Assembly (NCBI GenBank): GCA_002102555.1
Contig: MCFL01000001.1
Span: forward strand, 682,001-746,000
DNA: 64,000 nt
Direction: 5' to 3'
Origin: Catenaria anguillulae PL171
Lineage: Eukaryota; Blastocladiomycota; Blastocladiomycetes; Blastocladiales; Catenariaceae
The notes beneath the pieces are model-generated. The model had not been told where the DNA came from. It was given only the letters and a program-made list of their open reading frames with translations, and did no database searches. A program made the position numbers and the translations under genes. Positions within the stretch are counted from its first letter, which is position 1; each line of letters starts with the position of its first letter. Shown here piece after piece: positions 11,647 to 23,334 of the stretch.

Positions 11647-14600
11647 TCAAGTCCCACCACGAGCGCGCTGATTGACCAATGGTGAGCACATGGACGGATC
11701 AATGCCAATCGCCGTGCCAAGCGCTGCAACTGCCGCCGCCATCCCTCCGTCAAGGCTGCCTTCAAGGCCTGCCCCTGGCACTACCGTATCCACTCCTGCC
11801 ATCCCATAAAGAGATGCAGTTGACCCGTCGCTGGCGCTCCCACTCATTGCAATGCCAAACGAGGTATCCGACCCGGACCGGCCGGGCGAGACGACGAACG
11901 AGGTCGCGCCAGCAGCAGGAGCAATCGACTGCGACGCGGGTGTCACGTCTGTATGACTCCCATTGTACCCAAGCAACGGGGTGCACGCCGCCGAAAGAAT
12001 GCTGCCCGGGACAATGTTGTGGTTTTGCGGAGTAGAGGTCGCCCCACGGGCTTGATGAATGATGATGGGCGAAACAAGCGAGTCTGGACCAGCCATGTCG
12101 CCGCCGTAAGCAAACTGGGTATATGCGGGCAAACGCCCGCCCGCGGCAGGTAGCGGGGGACTCGTCATGAACGCGCCATTGACAAAGCGGGAATGGTCGA
12201 CAATAGGCGTGGCTCCAGCATTGGGATGACGGAGAAGCGGCGAGATGATGGGTGAAGTCAAGTCGCCACCAAAACCCATGGTGGTCGTGGTGGGATCGGC
12301 AAGAGAGACACCCGAGGAAGCAGGGAAGTGGAATGGTGAAAATGTTGGCCGTTCGGTTTCGGTTGGTGGAGAGGTTGTGTACATTGAATGAACGGCGGTG
12401 CCGTGGACCAGAGGTGATGGCGTCACGCCGTGGACTGAGCCAGGGAATGGTGGCAGCGCCGACGACATGACATGGCCGGGCTGCGGCGAGCCCATGGGAC
12501 TGATGATGTACTCGTCCAATGCCAAGTGCTGTGGTGGTTGCTGTCGGCCGTCTTGATGATCAAGTTGATCCGACTGCTGTTGGGCAAGCGCCAGGTGTCT
12601 GTCAAGCGAGTCGACCATGCCGCTAAAGTGATCGTGATACGCTTGATCCTGGGCGTCGAGTTGCAGCTGCGATACAGTCGCAAGCGTCGACATGGCTGCG
12701 TCGAGCGATGATGGCATGTTCAACGGTGCCGAAATTGACATGCCAAAATCGATCGGGTTGGAAACGTCACGAATCGGCATGGGCGATGTTTGCATCGCAC
12801 TCGAATTGTCGGGCGCTGGATCGCCGTACACCGACGGTTCAACCAAAGTAGCGACCGGTCCGCCCCACTGCACGACGCTGCCCCGTTCGACCCGCTCACC
12901 AGGATGCTCATGCACAACCATGTGCTGTTGCTGCTCCTGCTCCTCATCCTGCGGTCCCGCCAAATCCACAGCCATGTGTCCCTCGTATCCGCCGCCCAAA
13001 CTCTCGTCCTCAACCGCCTGCATGTCGCGACTCTCGTCTGCCTCCTGATTATCGACCCTCTGATACACATCAGCATCATCCCCCTCATGTGCCTGCTGCA
13101 TCGTCGCCAGCGCAGGATCCAGGGGAGGCGGCGGCAACCCCATAGCCGCTGCTGCCGCCTGGGCTTGCGCTTGGGCAACATTGGCCATGAACACGGAATG
13201 CCTGCGTCCGGCGCGCGACTTTAATCGTGCCGCGTACGCCTTGGCAGCGGCATCACCTTCGGGACCCATGGCGGCTGCGGCCGCCATGCTGCATGTAAAC
13301 TCGTGGCGCGAGAGGGCGTCGTGGCGAGAAAAGGAGGCGTCGCATCGCGTGCATCGAAAAGGTCGTTCTGAAGCGAGATGATTGACAAGTGCGTGAGTGT
13401 GGTGCGGTTGATGAGGGGATAAAGAAAGGAGGAAAAGTTACCTTTGGTATGAATGCGCTCGTGACGGATCTTGTCTTGCCGGCGTGCAAATGATTTCGGA
13501 CAAAAGGAGCAAGCAAATGGTTTGACGGACGAGTGGCTCTTCATGTGCGATTTGAGCTGGCAGGAATGTGCGGTCAGGTTGAGCTGTCGCATAGTTACAG
13601 AAAGATGACACATGCGTACGTTGTAAACACGAGAAAACGTTTTGCCACAAATCGAGCACGGATACTCCTTGACCCCATGCTCTGCGGCCGCCTGCTTTGC
13701 CGATTCTACGGCTGCCGCCAACAAACGCGCATCAACAATCGTATCCGCCACGGCTGGCGGTCCAGATGCCCCAGCCCCTGCGGTTGGAACGACCACGTCA
13801 TCTTCCGAATCACGTGCTGCCGACGATGGAGTCGAGGGATGTGGCGGTGCTGGCGCTAGTGCAGGTGCAGGTGCAGGTGCAGGTGCAGGTGCAGGTGCTG
13901 GCGTATTCTTGCGTTGCCGCTTTGGTGGTGCTGCCGCTGGTGCAGCGGTCGACGACACTGATCGTTTGCGGCGATTGCTTTGGGTGGCTGGCATCGAGGC
14001 TGATGTTGCTGATGGGCGTGGAGATGGAGGCAAACCGGAAAGATGAATGGATGGAAGCAAGGCAGGCAAGGCAGCACATGCATCGTTGCTAATTTCCTGG
14101 GATGTTGCTTCCCTTGAAGCAGAACTCGATTGTGCCTGCTCGATCGCGGGTACAGAGCGGAACCAGGGTGGATTGGCGATAGAGGATGTGTCGAGGGCAG
14201 ACTGCGACTCGCTTGGATGCTGAGGCGGGGTGATCAGGTAGCTGACATTGCTGGATGAACTTGGAGGTGGAGCAGCGGATGGAGCACTCGAGGCCGTGGG
14301 CGGCACGACAGAGAAGGGTCGAGAGTCGTGCGCGCAGGCGGCTTGGGTGTGGCCTGTCATTGAGGACGAGGCCGGGTCAAAGTAGGGCGCTGGGTGTTGC
14401 TGCTGACATGGTTCGCTCCAAGGTGCATTGCGGTTTGCATTGCCGGCGGATGGTGACACCCAAAAGCGAGCACCGGCGGGCACATCGCTGGGCATGCGCG
14501 ATGGCTCATGTGACGGCCGGCCGACTGGAGGAGTGAACGGGATCGCGGCAACTGAAGGTGCGCTTTCCAAAAAGTCGGATGTGGTCAGTCCCGTGGATTG

Positions 14601-16022
14601 GGCGTTCAGCTCGGCGCCGCCCGCACAGCCACGGACCGCGGAAATCGGCCGATATTCCGGCATGGAGCCCGATTCGTATGTATACACAGAAATATGACCG
14701 TTGCTCGGCCCACCGGCATTGACCATGGGAGAGGAAGATGGTGGGGTGGTCAATGTGGCAAAACGCGTCGAGATGTGGTGATTGGAAGGGGAATCAGACA
14801 TGGCGGCCGGCGTTGGCGGGTTACTCGGCAAGATGAATCGTCCGTCAATGGTCATGGACGCGGCCAGGGTTTGAGGAGACGCGTGACCTGAAGCTTGACA
14901 GGATGGTGGTGGGCTCGGTGGATGCACACCTGTGGGAGGGGCTGCCAAAGCTGCGGGTGCTTGAAAGGACAAGGAAGGGGACGCAGTCGCAACGCTTGAC
15001 AAGGACGATTGCTGATCGATCGGTTCTGGGAGATATTGGGACAAGTCGACGTTCTGGTTATCGTTTCTGACAGCGTCTGCACCGATCGAAGAAGGCATTG
15101 GAGAGTCGTTCGGTTGGAGATTGACAAATCTGCGGTGGTCCAGCGCTGGAGAGTCGTTGGGTCGGAGACTAGTGCGAAGGCGCGTGGAATTGATTGCACG
15201 CGAGCCCAGGTGCGGAGAAAAACTGGCGTGTGGCCGCTGGGACGAGGATGTGGCGGAATCTTTTGGGTTGCTTTGCGCAATTGAAGAGTAAATCGGTGGG
15301 ATCGCGGTCGATGCACACGAAGCTTCGGACTGGCCACCATACACACTTGCTGACCGCCGTGAAGGGTCGATACTGCGAATGACGAGCGGTGAGGGGATGA
15401 CGGGTGATTCCGCGATACCAAACGACAATGACGACGACGACGACGACTGTGAGCTCGAGTTATCGGCGAGGAATGAAGGTGCGGTGATTGGATGCGCCTG
15501 CGCGCAGTGTGAGGCGGGATCAGCAGCCAAGGAACCGTGCGTCCAGAGGGGATTGGCGATCGTTGGCGATGCGCTGGTGGGAATAGGTATCGGCTGATAT
15601 GACGTTGACGATGGCGAAGGCACAGGTGGCACAGGAGGTGCTGTCGCGGTTACCGAACTCGAGTTGCGTTGACTGTGGCAGCGCGTCGCGTCGGGTCGGC
15701 TGCCACTGGTGGTGGTGCTGTTGGAGAATGTGGCCGGGTCGTTGCTGGTCAACGGATGATTGCCCCTCGACAATGATTCGAGCGGCAAGTTTCCGAGGTC
15801 TGATGGCAGAACACAATTGGATGAGGTGCGGCTACGTGGCCGAGATGCTGCCAGCGGCGACGAGGTTGACGAGGTTGACGGAGATCTGCCGAGACTGTTG
15901 GGACTGCGACTTGGCGTGGTTACTGAGCACTGCATGTGATTGCTGGCAGTGGTGGCGATGCGGGCGTTCTGTGCTGGAGATGCGTGACCATCCACTGCGG
16001 CAAATTGCGGCAAAGATTTCAT
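11647..16022 (-). CDS. CRZ1: C2H2 zinc-finger transcription factor, Crz1/Prz1-like
   Basis: Exons 13620-16022, 13442-13556 and 11647-13367 give 1,412 residues. Three adjacent fingers span the introns: YPCSICGKTFSRVYNLKSH, FACSFCPKSFARRQDKIRH and FRCTRCDASFSRHDALSRH, the last ending in Cys where a second His is usual. The YNLKSH and FARRQDKIRH patterns with a third DALSRH finger are those of fungal Crz1/Prz1, the factor dephosphorylated by calcineurin on a calcium signal and then moved to the nucleus. Long Ser/Pro-rich regions flank the fingers, including a Pro-Ala dipeptide run from a GCAGGT repeat at 13861-13899. PSIHLS (near 14,045) fits a degenerate PxIxIT calcineurin-docking site. Assignment rests on the fingers; other C2H2 factors remain possible. 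Confidence 0.75.
13861..13899. repeat. GCAGGT hexamer tandem repeat (coding, Pro-Ala run)
   Basis: About six copies of GCAGGT inside exon 1 of the zinc-finger gene, read on the minus strand as alternating Pro and Ala just before the first finger. It keeps the frame whatever the copy number. Confidence 0.85.
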
Positions 16023-18383
16023 GATAGGAGCGGAGTTTGTGCCTATACAAGCAGGGGCAGCTCAAGTCAGCGCTGTTACTCGCGCTCAGGAGACAGGAGA
16101 GGAGCGGAGGGACGGAACGAGGGACGGCGGGCACACCGGCCGATGCTTTGATCACGCGGGCCAGTGGGCAAAAGCAAAGCAACAAACGTGATCAAGCTTG
16201 CACCGGGCAAAGCAACAGGCAGGTTGCATCGGAAATGAAGGGGCGAAGAAATGAAGATTGCATTTAGGTATAGGTAAGGCTCTTTTTTTTTGATGCATAG
16301 TCGCCAGCCGATGAGCCGACAAGTAGTGAGGGAGAGAAGGCGTCAAAAATGGGCGGGCGGGCCGAAGCAACAATCAAGGTGAGGCAATCAGCGCGGATAT
16401 GTCCCAAAACATGCGCACATGCACATATTCGCTTGGAGCACTCCGCCAAGCTGTCAAGGAGCTGGGATCATGGCCCGATGATGATGATGGATCTGTCGTG
16501 CGGCAACCAACATGACTCGGCGCGCGGCGGTCAAGTTCGCAGGCAAACATTGCCCAGGTCACACGGCGGGTCCAATTAACCGACAAATTGATGAAGATGG
16601 GCGATTTTAAGCAGGGAATGGAGTCTTTGGGACAGCTGACTTTGAGCAGCACGAGGAACAGGGCAACATAAAAGACAAGGGTGTTGGCCATGGTGCGTGG
16701 CAGAGAATATTGAGAAGAGCAGCTGATCACCCAAATGGGTCAATGGCCAATTAACCAGCCATCGTCCGGCCAATAAAATTAGAGGAGCAGGAAACTGGTG
16801 ATTCAAGTTGACTTGGGTGCATGAAAAATGGACTACCAGTGGTAGGTGGCGGTGGCGTTCGCGTCGGGTCGTGTCGTCTGGGTCCATCGACGCGCCAAAC
16901 ATCATCAACAGAACCAAAGAAAAAAGACATTAACATATGCAAAAGGGCCGGTGGTGAAGCAAGGACAGCGCAGATACCAGCATGGTCAGGGATTGGGATG
17001 GACCAGGGGTTGGCGATGGGCGATAGAGAAGGAACAGGGTTCTGTCTCTCGCTCAGTCCTGCACGACGCGGAGCAGATGAAGTTGCCGCTGAATCGTACC
17101 AGTTTCTGCACCGACAGCCAACGCTAAAAGGGAGTACTTGCCACAAATGGTTGGTGAACGGCTCGAAAGACCTGTCATAATGGCTGGTAGTGGATCGGTC
17201 CTGGATGCAAAGTACATTCCGACTTCTTGGTTTGCTCTTTGCGAAGGGGACCATGGCGATTATATGGATCCTGGATCTCCACGCATTGGTGCCTGTGGAT
17301 TTCAACTCACTTTCCCTGGCCAACACAAATGTTGCGGTGCAGAACAATGACATTGCCATCGATCACAGCTTTTCATCGGCTTTTTCTTTACTGCTGGCAG
17401 CAGGTATACTGCCAAAATGACATGTCTCAGCATCCGGTGATCTATCTCAAGCCTGGGACCATGAAGAATAGCAAACGAACGTTGACCTTGGTGCATGTTG
17501 ACTGACTCTGTGTATCGTTTAGGAGCAACACTTTTGCTTAACGTAGGGCGCCGTTCATAGGAAAGGGACGTCAAAAAGGGTAATCCAAAGCCCGGCTAAT
17601 GAATTTGGCGGTGGTAATGTGTGAGAGTCGTCTATTGGTCAGTGCTGACGTTGGCGATTGCCTTGAATGCATCCCGTAACAGCAAGAGTATGGTAGGCGG
17701 GCAATGTCAACATAAGTAATCCTCAGTGTGAGCAGGAGATCCCACATGTGATTGATCGCCCTGGCACGCTGTACACAAACATTTCTCGACAAGACTGGAG
17801 CCTTGCGGATTCCGATAGGTCCTTCGTTACGCCACACTTGGCTGGGCACCTCGAGCGGAGTGGAATGAACGCACAATTGAACCGATCCACACGGCCGTCG
17901 CGAGCGGCGGGGATTTGCAACGTTCGGTAAATTAAATGGGGCGCACCTTTGCCGATAACAACGACGAGGGAGGTCAAGTCATTGCTTTGTGACCATGGCT
18001 TGAACTCGACGCTAATGTTTTCTGGCGTTGGTGGCAAGGCCTCACCATTGTTCGCGGCTGGCTTGACGCAACGTTAGACGCGTCAAGTTGACGCGAATCA
18101 CAGGATCACGATTTCAATGCCCCTCCCCTACTATCAATCAACACTGGCAGTACTCAACACATGCGACAAATTTCCCCCCTCAATGAGCTTGCGCATTAGC
18201 CTCAATTGCTTGAGACATAACTTGCTCCACTGATTCACAGCAATTCGTGAAAATCTCGACACCCTTCCTAGCACTTGACCCTCAAATCGGTAGATGATAA
18301 GGCCATGAAAACACCTGTGCTCCTTGCAGCAATAGCAACAACATCATCCGCCTTTCTCACCAATACAATAACCGAGAAGTACA
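16023..18383. other. unassigned 2.4 kb with coding-like stretches on the minus strand
   Basis: No gene I can name. The first several hundred bases should be the promoter of the zinc-finger gene. Between about 16.9 and 18.06 kb, minus-strand stretches look coding but cannot be joined with confidence: LPPTPENISVEFKPWSQSND at about 18035-17980, and one with GMYFASRTDPLPAIMTGLSS at about 17215-17150. These could be exons of a decayed or intron-rich gene. A possible short signal-like peptide (MANTLVFYVALFLVLLKVSC, from about 16691) is weaker still. The right end should hold the homeobox gene promoter. Confidence 0.3.
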
Positions 18384-20041
18384 ATGACGTCGCCTAATTC
18401 CGCGTTCCCACACGGCTCTGGTGGCCGTACCGACAAGGACTCGTTCGTCAACCTTTTCATCAACAGCACAGCCGACTTTGCCCCTTCCGAAACAGCATCT
18501 TCTCAATCACAATCGACGGCAAATGGCATGGCCGCATCAAACAATTCCTTGACGGCAGCATCCTCATCAGTTTCATACTCGGTGGTTTCCGTCGCTGATT
18601 CGCCAAGTTCCCAAAGCCATTCAGATGCTAATGTAGCCGATGCAGCTTTTGGACAACCACAATTGCGCATGCCCTCTCGTCCTGCGCTTCTCGTCAAACC
18701 TCTGGGTACCGACATGCAAACGATGCCATTGGCTGCGCTTGCCTCGCCGAAAAAGGAAGAAGTGGATCTGTTTTCATCATCAACCGCAACTCAGCAGCAG
18801 TCCCAAGTCAGTCAAGTTCTCCTGGGTATGTAGGTCTTATTTTTCGTGGGTCTTGGCAAGTCGCTCACTGTCCAATACACAACTATAGAGGAGTGCCAAA
18901 GGCAAGAATCCAATTCTTCCCTTCTTGACATTCTCAATTCACCTGCACCCACATCAAACCAGCCCGGAGGAAGTGACGCGGCGGATTCCATTCACACATG
19001 GGCGGCCGTCCAGCACGATTTGGGCAAGAATGTCGCTTCTTCTCCATCCGGCACCAGTTCGCTTCCAGGGACTGCGGAACGCACTCATCGCGATCGCCCG
19101 CCGTCACGGCCTCCAAGTCCAAGCAAGCAAGCAGCCATTCCATCGTGGGCCACTGCTCCGTTCCGTCCGCCATCCTCGGACCCGTCGTCGTTGATTCCGC
19201 CCGATCGGATCGGCACTCTCTCGCCTCCCCGCTCATCGGCGCAACCAAATCAGTCGTCCATGACGGTACCACTGCTTGTTGGGTCGACCCCTCGTCCACA
19301 GTCCGAGTACCAGCTGTCCACTTCGCCGCCCCCAATGACGCCCCTGGGGGATGCACAAGGCAACAGTCACAGTGACAATAGCGACAATGACGAGGACGAC
19401 GAAGACGAGGAGGACCGCAATACCGACGCCAACACGTCGACCGAGCCTACGGAAAAGCCCAACCCGCGCAAAAAGAAAAAGAACATTTACCCACCCGAGG
19501 CACGCAAGATGTTGCATGAATACTTTCAAAATGTGTCGAGAAATCCAAACAAGCAACAGCGTATGGAAATGGTGGCCTTGGTCGGGTCAAATGAAAAGAC
19601 GATTCGGAGTGCGTTTCTGTTCGCAGTGTTCGCACATTTGGTGTCGAACCAAACGCTCACTGTATCTTCACATTATTCGTGCTAGTCTGGTTCCAAAACC
19701 AGCGTCAAAAGCTCGCCAAGCTCGAACGCCGCCGGATCGCCAGAATCAATGGCCTGCAGCCCACACTTGCCGACCTGACTGCTCCGGGCATGCCTATTCT
19801 CCCGGCTCCACCCAAGAATACGTCCATGGACTCGTTGCAGAGTGGCAACTTTTTACAAACGGCGACCCCAGCCTCTTTCCATGGCTCGACATACCAAATG
19901 CCCGCACATCCGCCACCCACCCCGGGCCTTCCCATGCCCATGCCGCCACCGCCGACGCCTGGGTTCCCGATGAACGGCAACACGTTATCGTCGCAAATGC
20001 AAATGCAACAGATCCATCAGCAACATGTCCAGCAGCATTTC

Positions 20042-20073
<32 letters not shown>

Positions 20074-21283
20074 TCCGGGAGGCCAGACCGCGACATATGT
20101 GACCCGTGCGGGCATCATCAGTCCAGTTACTCCAACTTTTCTACAAAACCAAGCCGCCGCCGCGGCCGTGGCCGCTGCCCACGCGCAACAGCAATCCCAG
20201 GGTAACTCGCCGCATTTCATTCACTTGCACCACAGCAACTTCAACACTGGCGGGACCCATCAACCGTTCTTGACACACCCTCCGCCTTCATCCACGTCGC
20301 CCACGCGCTTTGGCGGGTTTGCCCCAGGTCCCGCCGGCGTGTCGCCACCGCTCGCATCGCCCGCCATGCACCTTGCCGCCGGCCCTGGTGGTGGCGCACA
20401 CCTGTCGCAAGTGCAAGCCACGCTGGCCACCAACACGGCCGCCGCATACCCGAGCCCAGACTTTGTGCCGTCCACGACCATGCCGCCGCCCACACCCCCC
20501 GCACACATGCACTTGCATCATCATCACGCGCAGCACCACGTCCCCACGCATTTTTCGCCCGCGTCCGTGCTGGGCCGTATTTCAGAGGCGACAAGTGTCA
20601 CGCCCGCATTTGACACGTTGCACCTGGCCACGGCGTCACCCAGTCCACAAGTGCTCCAACAGCAGGGCGGCGCCGGCGGCCACGTCCAGCAGCAGTTAAT
20701 GCAGCATCAAGGACATGTGTCTGCGCTTGGATTTGCACCGGTTGGTGAGCAGGGTCCTCCGACGTATGTGCACCAGCAGGCGCCGTGGGCAATGGCAACA
20801 ACCACGCCGTCGCCACCTGCGGTCCTGCATCACCATGCAGTGGGGGCATCCAACATGCCGGGACCGGGTCCCGCAGCTGCCGGCACTGGCGGCGCTGGCG
20901 ATTACTTTACTCCGCCGCCGCCGCCGCCACCGCAGTTTGCATCTGGTCCCGCAATTCAACAGGCGCTGTTTCCAAGCGAACCCGGCAACGTGGACGCGAG
21001 CTCGTACATGGGAACGGCAACGGGTGACTGGGCGAGCCTTGTGCAGGGCGACACCGTGTCTATGGCTTCAAGCATATCCATGATGAGCAGTGCACCCGCT
21101 TTGCCCGTGAGTGGCGTCGGCACGCTTGCTGGCGGCGGGTCAAAGTTGGCGGCGCATGTCATGACGTTTGCGACAGGCGATGCGGGCGACGGCGTAGGAC
21201 ACCAGCAGCAGCAGCAGGGGCAGCTGCAAGGGCAGCCATTGCAGCAACCGGGCGGGTATGTCGGGAGGGGGCATATGCAGTGA
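18384..21283 (+). CDS. Homeodomain transcription factor with Gln/Pro-rich C-terminus
   Basis: Exons 18384-18825, 18889-19608 and 19686-21283 give 919 residues with consistent phases. The homeodomain lies at roughly residues 340-402: a basic start (NPRKKKKNIYPPEARKMLH), then helix 2, and the recognition helix TIRIWFQNQRQKLAKLERR. The second intron splits the Ile codon of IWFQN, a common intron site in homeobox genes. Residue spacing suggests an ordinary 60-residue class, about one residue longer, and not the three-residue-longer TALE class. An acidic run (SDNSDNDEDDEDEEDRN) precedes the domain. After it come a Q tract, His/Pro/Ala-rich segments and no second domain, typical of an activation region. 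It is nuclear and DNA-binding; its target genes cannot be told. Confidence 0.88.
20042..20072 (+). repeat. CAG/CAA polyglutamine tract
   Basis: Interrupted CAGCAA repeat in the homeobox gene encoding about ten Gln in a row. It lies in the low-complexity C-terminal region and is likely variable in length between strains. Confidence 0.85.
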
Positions 21284-21409
21284 GTGAGTGACGCGAGTGA
21301 CCTTGAGGATGGAAGAAGAGATCCGTCGGTCGGTTTGAATGAATCAATACAAACATGCATTTTTCAGTGCAAGGGATGTTTTGAAAGCACAATTTGGTCG
21401 ACTTAGTCG

Positions 21410-22933
21410 TCATTGGCAAAACACTTGCCACACCTTGACACACTGATCAAACCCGCCCGATACAATTGCCTTCAACTCGTCACTATACGTCACGTCCTTG
21501 ACCACATGCTTGTGTCCCCTCAACCTGGCCACCACCTGAGCGCTCGTCGTCGTGTACATGTGATTTGCACTCGTGCGGCCCACCACACACACCTGATCCT
21601 TATTGTGGGCCGCAACCGCCTCCACCCGCGGCCACGTGGCAAACACCACAATGGCATGCGTGTCGGACGTGACCGCAAAGTACTTGTCGGCGGTCCCGAC
21701 CCATGCGACGCGCGGCTTGCTCCACTCGTCCTGTGCGCCGCCCGCGTAATAGTTGCGGACCAAACGCAACCCAGGCACCTTGTGCGCATCCAGGGTCCAT
21801 TGCCAAAGCAAGATCCGGCCCGAGGCCGCCGACGTGGTGCCAAGCACGTACTTGCCCGAGGGCGAGTTGGCAAGGTGCATGACGGAAAACGACACGTGCC
21901 CTGGGACAGAGTTGCGGTCGTGTGTGTTGATTTCCGTGGGTGGCGACGAAGCATGAGTAAGGAGGCACAGGTAGAGCACGTTGGAGTCGCGCGTTGCGAC
22001 CAGCGCGTACGCCGGGTTGAGTGGGCACACAACGAGTGATTCAATGGGGTTGGCGAAATGGTAGTGGAGCCGCGGGCAGGGGGCCAGCAAAAGGGTACTT
22101 TGGTCGTATGTGGACACGGTCAGTTGGCGGTTGTACCCGCCAGACACAAGCGAGAGGCCGTCCGGGGTCCAGGCGACCGTCACGCAGGGACGCGGCGTGT
22201 GTGTGGGCGACGTGTGGGTGATGGCAATCGAGTTAGGGTCTGTTGCTCGGATCAGGATGAGCGAGCCGTCCATGCAGCCTGCAACGAGCAGGTTGCGGTC
22301 GGATGGGTGTTGGGCCACGACGAGAGCGGGGGCTGGCAGGTTGGTCACGGACGCAATTGGGAGCGGCGAGTCATCGCCACGTGTGTGGGTGAATTGGATC
22401 GACTTGTCTGCCGCCGATGTGACGAGGAGTGGGGCCAGAGTCGGGTCGATGGCGGGAACGACGAGTGCTTGGGACGTGAGAATGTTTGCCGCGTGGATGA
22501 GCGGGAAGGACAAGTGCGGGGTCTCCTCCAGTTGGTTATCGAGGTCGGCTGGGGATCCGAGGCAGAGCTGGTGGGCAGGGTCGGTGGGCGGGTGGTTGAT
22601 GCCAGCATTGATATCGTCATCTTCAAGTGCGAGACTGGCCAACTCGTGCGAGACAGCATCCGCGGTGTCGGAGGATTGAGCCGAAAGAAGCCAGTGCTCG
22701 ACGAGGGCAACCAGTGGGGGCAATTTGGCCGAGTCGCCTAGGTACACTGGGTCGTTGGCTTGTTCCAAGTCGTGCAAAAAGGCGGAGCGTGTCGAGGCAA
22801 AGGCAGCGTCGCGGTCGCGCAAGTAGGCCAGGATGAGCGAGTTGGCAATGGCCACGGGCGAGCCCTGCACGTGACTGTGAACGGGAACGGGAACGGGAAC
22901 GTTCGTGCTACTGGTATTAATACTGGTGCTCAT
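21410..22933 (-). CDS. WD40-repeat protein with LisH-like N-terminus
   Basis: A single exon of 507 residues from the ATG at 22933. After a Val-Pro repeat from an AACGGG run, residues about 27-60 (NSLILAYLRDRDAAFASTR) look like a LisH dimerisation helix pair. From about residue 160 to the end there are WD-like blades: LLVTSAADKSIQF, LVAGCMDGSLILI, LSLVSGGYNRQLTV, YVLGTTSAASGRILLWQW, and a final VVSGGFDQCVKVWQV-type blade close to the C-terminus. WD40 proteins act as scaffolds. I cannot place it in a named complex. It converges with the homeobox gene; only 126 bases separate the two stop codons. Confidence 0.8.
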   Translation of the reverse strand: MSTSINTSSTNVPVPVPVHSHVQGSPVAIANSLILAYLRDRDAAFASTRSAFLHDLEQANDPVYLGDSAKLPPLVALVEHWLLSAQSSDTADAVSHELASLALEDDDINAGINHPPTDPAHQLCLGSPADLDNQLEETPHLSFPLIHAANILTSQALVVPAIDPTLAPLLVTSAADKSIQFTHTRGDDSPLPIASVTNLPAPALVVAQHPSDRNLLVAGCMDGSLILIRATDPNSIAITHTSPTHTPRPCVTVAWTPDGLSLVSGGYNRQLTVSTYDQSTLLLAPCPRLHYHFANPIESLVVCPLNPAYALVATRDSNVLYLCLLTHASSPPTEINTHDRNSVPGHVSFSVMHLANSPSGKYVLGTTSAASGRILLWQWTLDAHKVPGLRLVRNYYAGGAQDEWSKPRVAWVGTADKYFAVTSDTHAIVVFATWPRVEAVAAHNKDQVCVVGRTSANHMYTTTSAQVVARLRGHKHVVKDVTYSDELKAIVSGGFDQCVKVWQVFCQ

Positions 22934-23334
22934 CCTCTTATTCGTCTCTTCTTTTACGTGTCTTTGCGTCTTGACATGGATTACTGTTATGTCAATGTAT
23001 ATTCATACATAGCGCAGAATTGGCGATGAGACCTCATGGAACTCGCTTCGCTCGTGGGCGGTCGGCGGCGCGCGATCGCGATCGACGGCCCTGATCGACG
23101 TCAACCCTCACACAACCCATTTATTCCATGCATATGTACAATTGAGAACAATTCCACTGATTTTTTGGCAGCATAACACGGCACCAGCATTTCGACACTC
23201 TGCGCTGCACACTGCTCACCTGCCCGCTCTTCCATTCAAGTCAGCCGTTCTCTCTTGATCAGCATCGGCGCCCATCCGTCTCTTCTCTGTTGCATCAGAC
23301 CTGACCAAAAGACAACAAGCAATTGCTCAACATC
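22934..23334. other. divergent promoter region
   Basis: 400 bases between the WD40 gene (leftward) and the RNA-binding gene (rightward). No element beyond presumed promoters could be recognised. Confidence 0.5.

Noticed and set aside
13861-13899. Regular short repeats that might suggest a CRISPR array
   Set aside because: A contiguous hexamer inside a coding exon with no spacers, in a eukaryotic genome.
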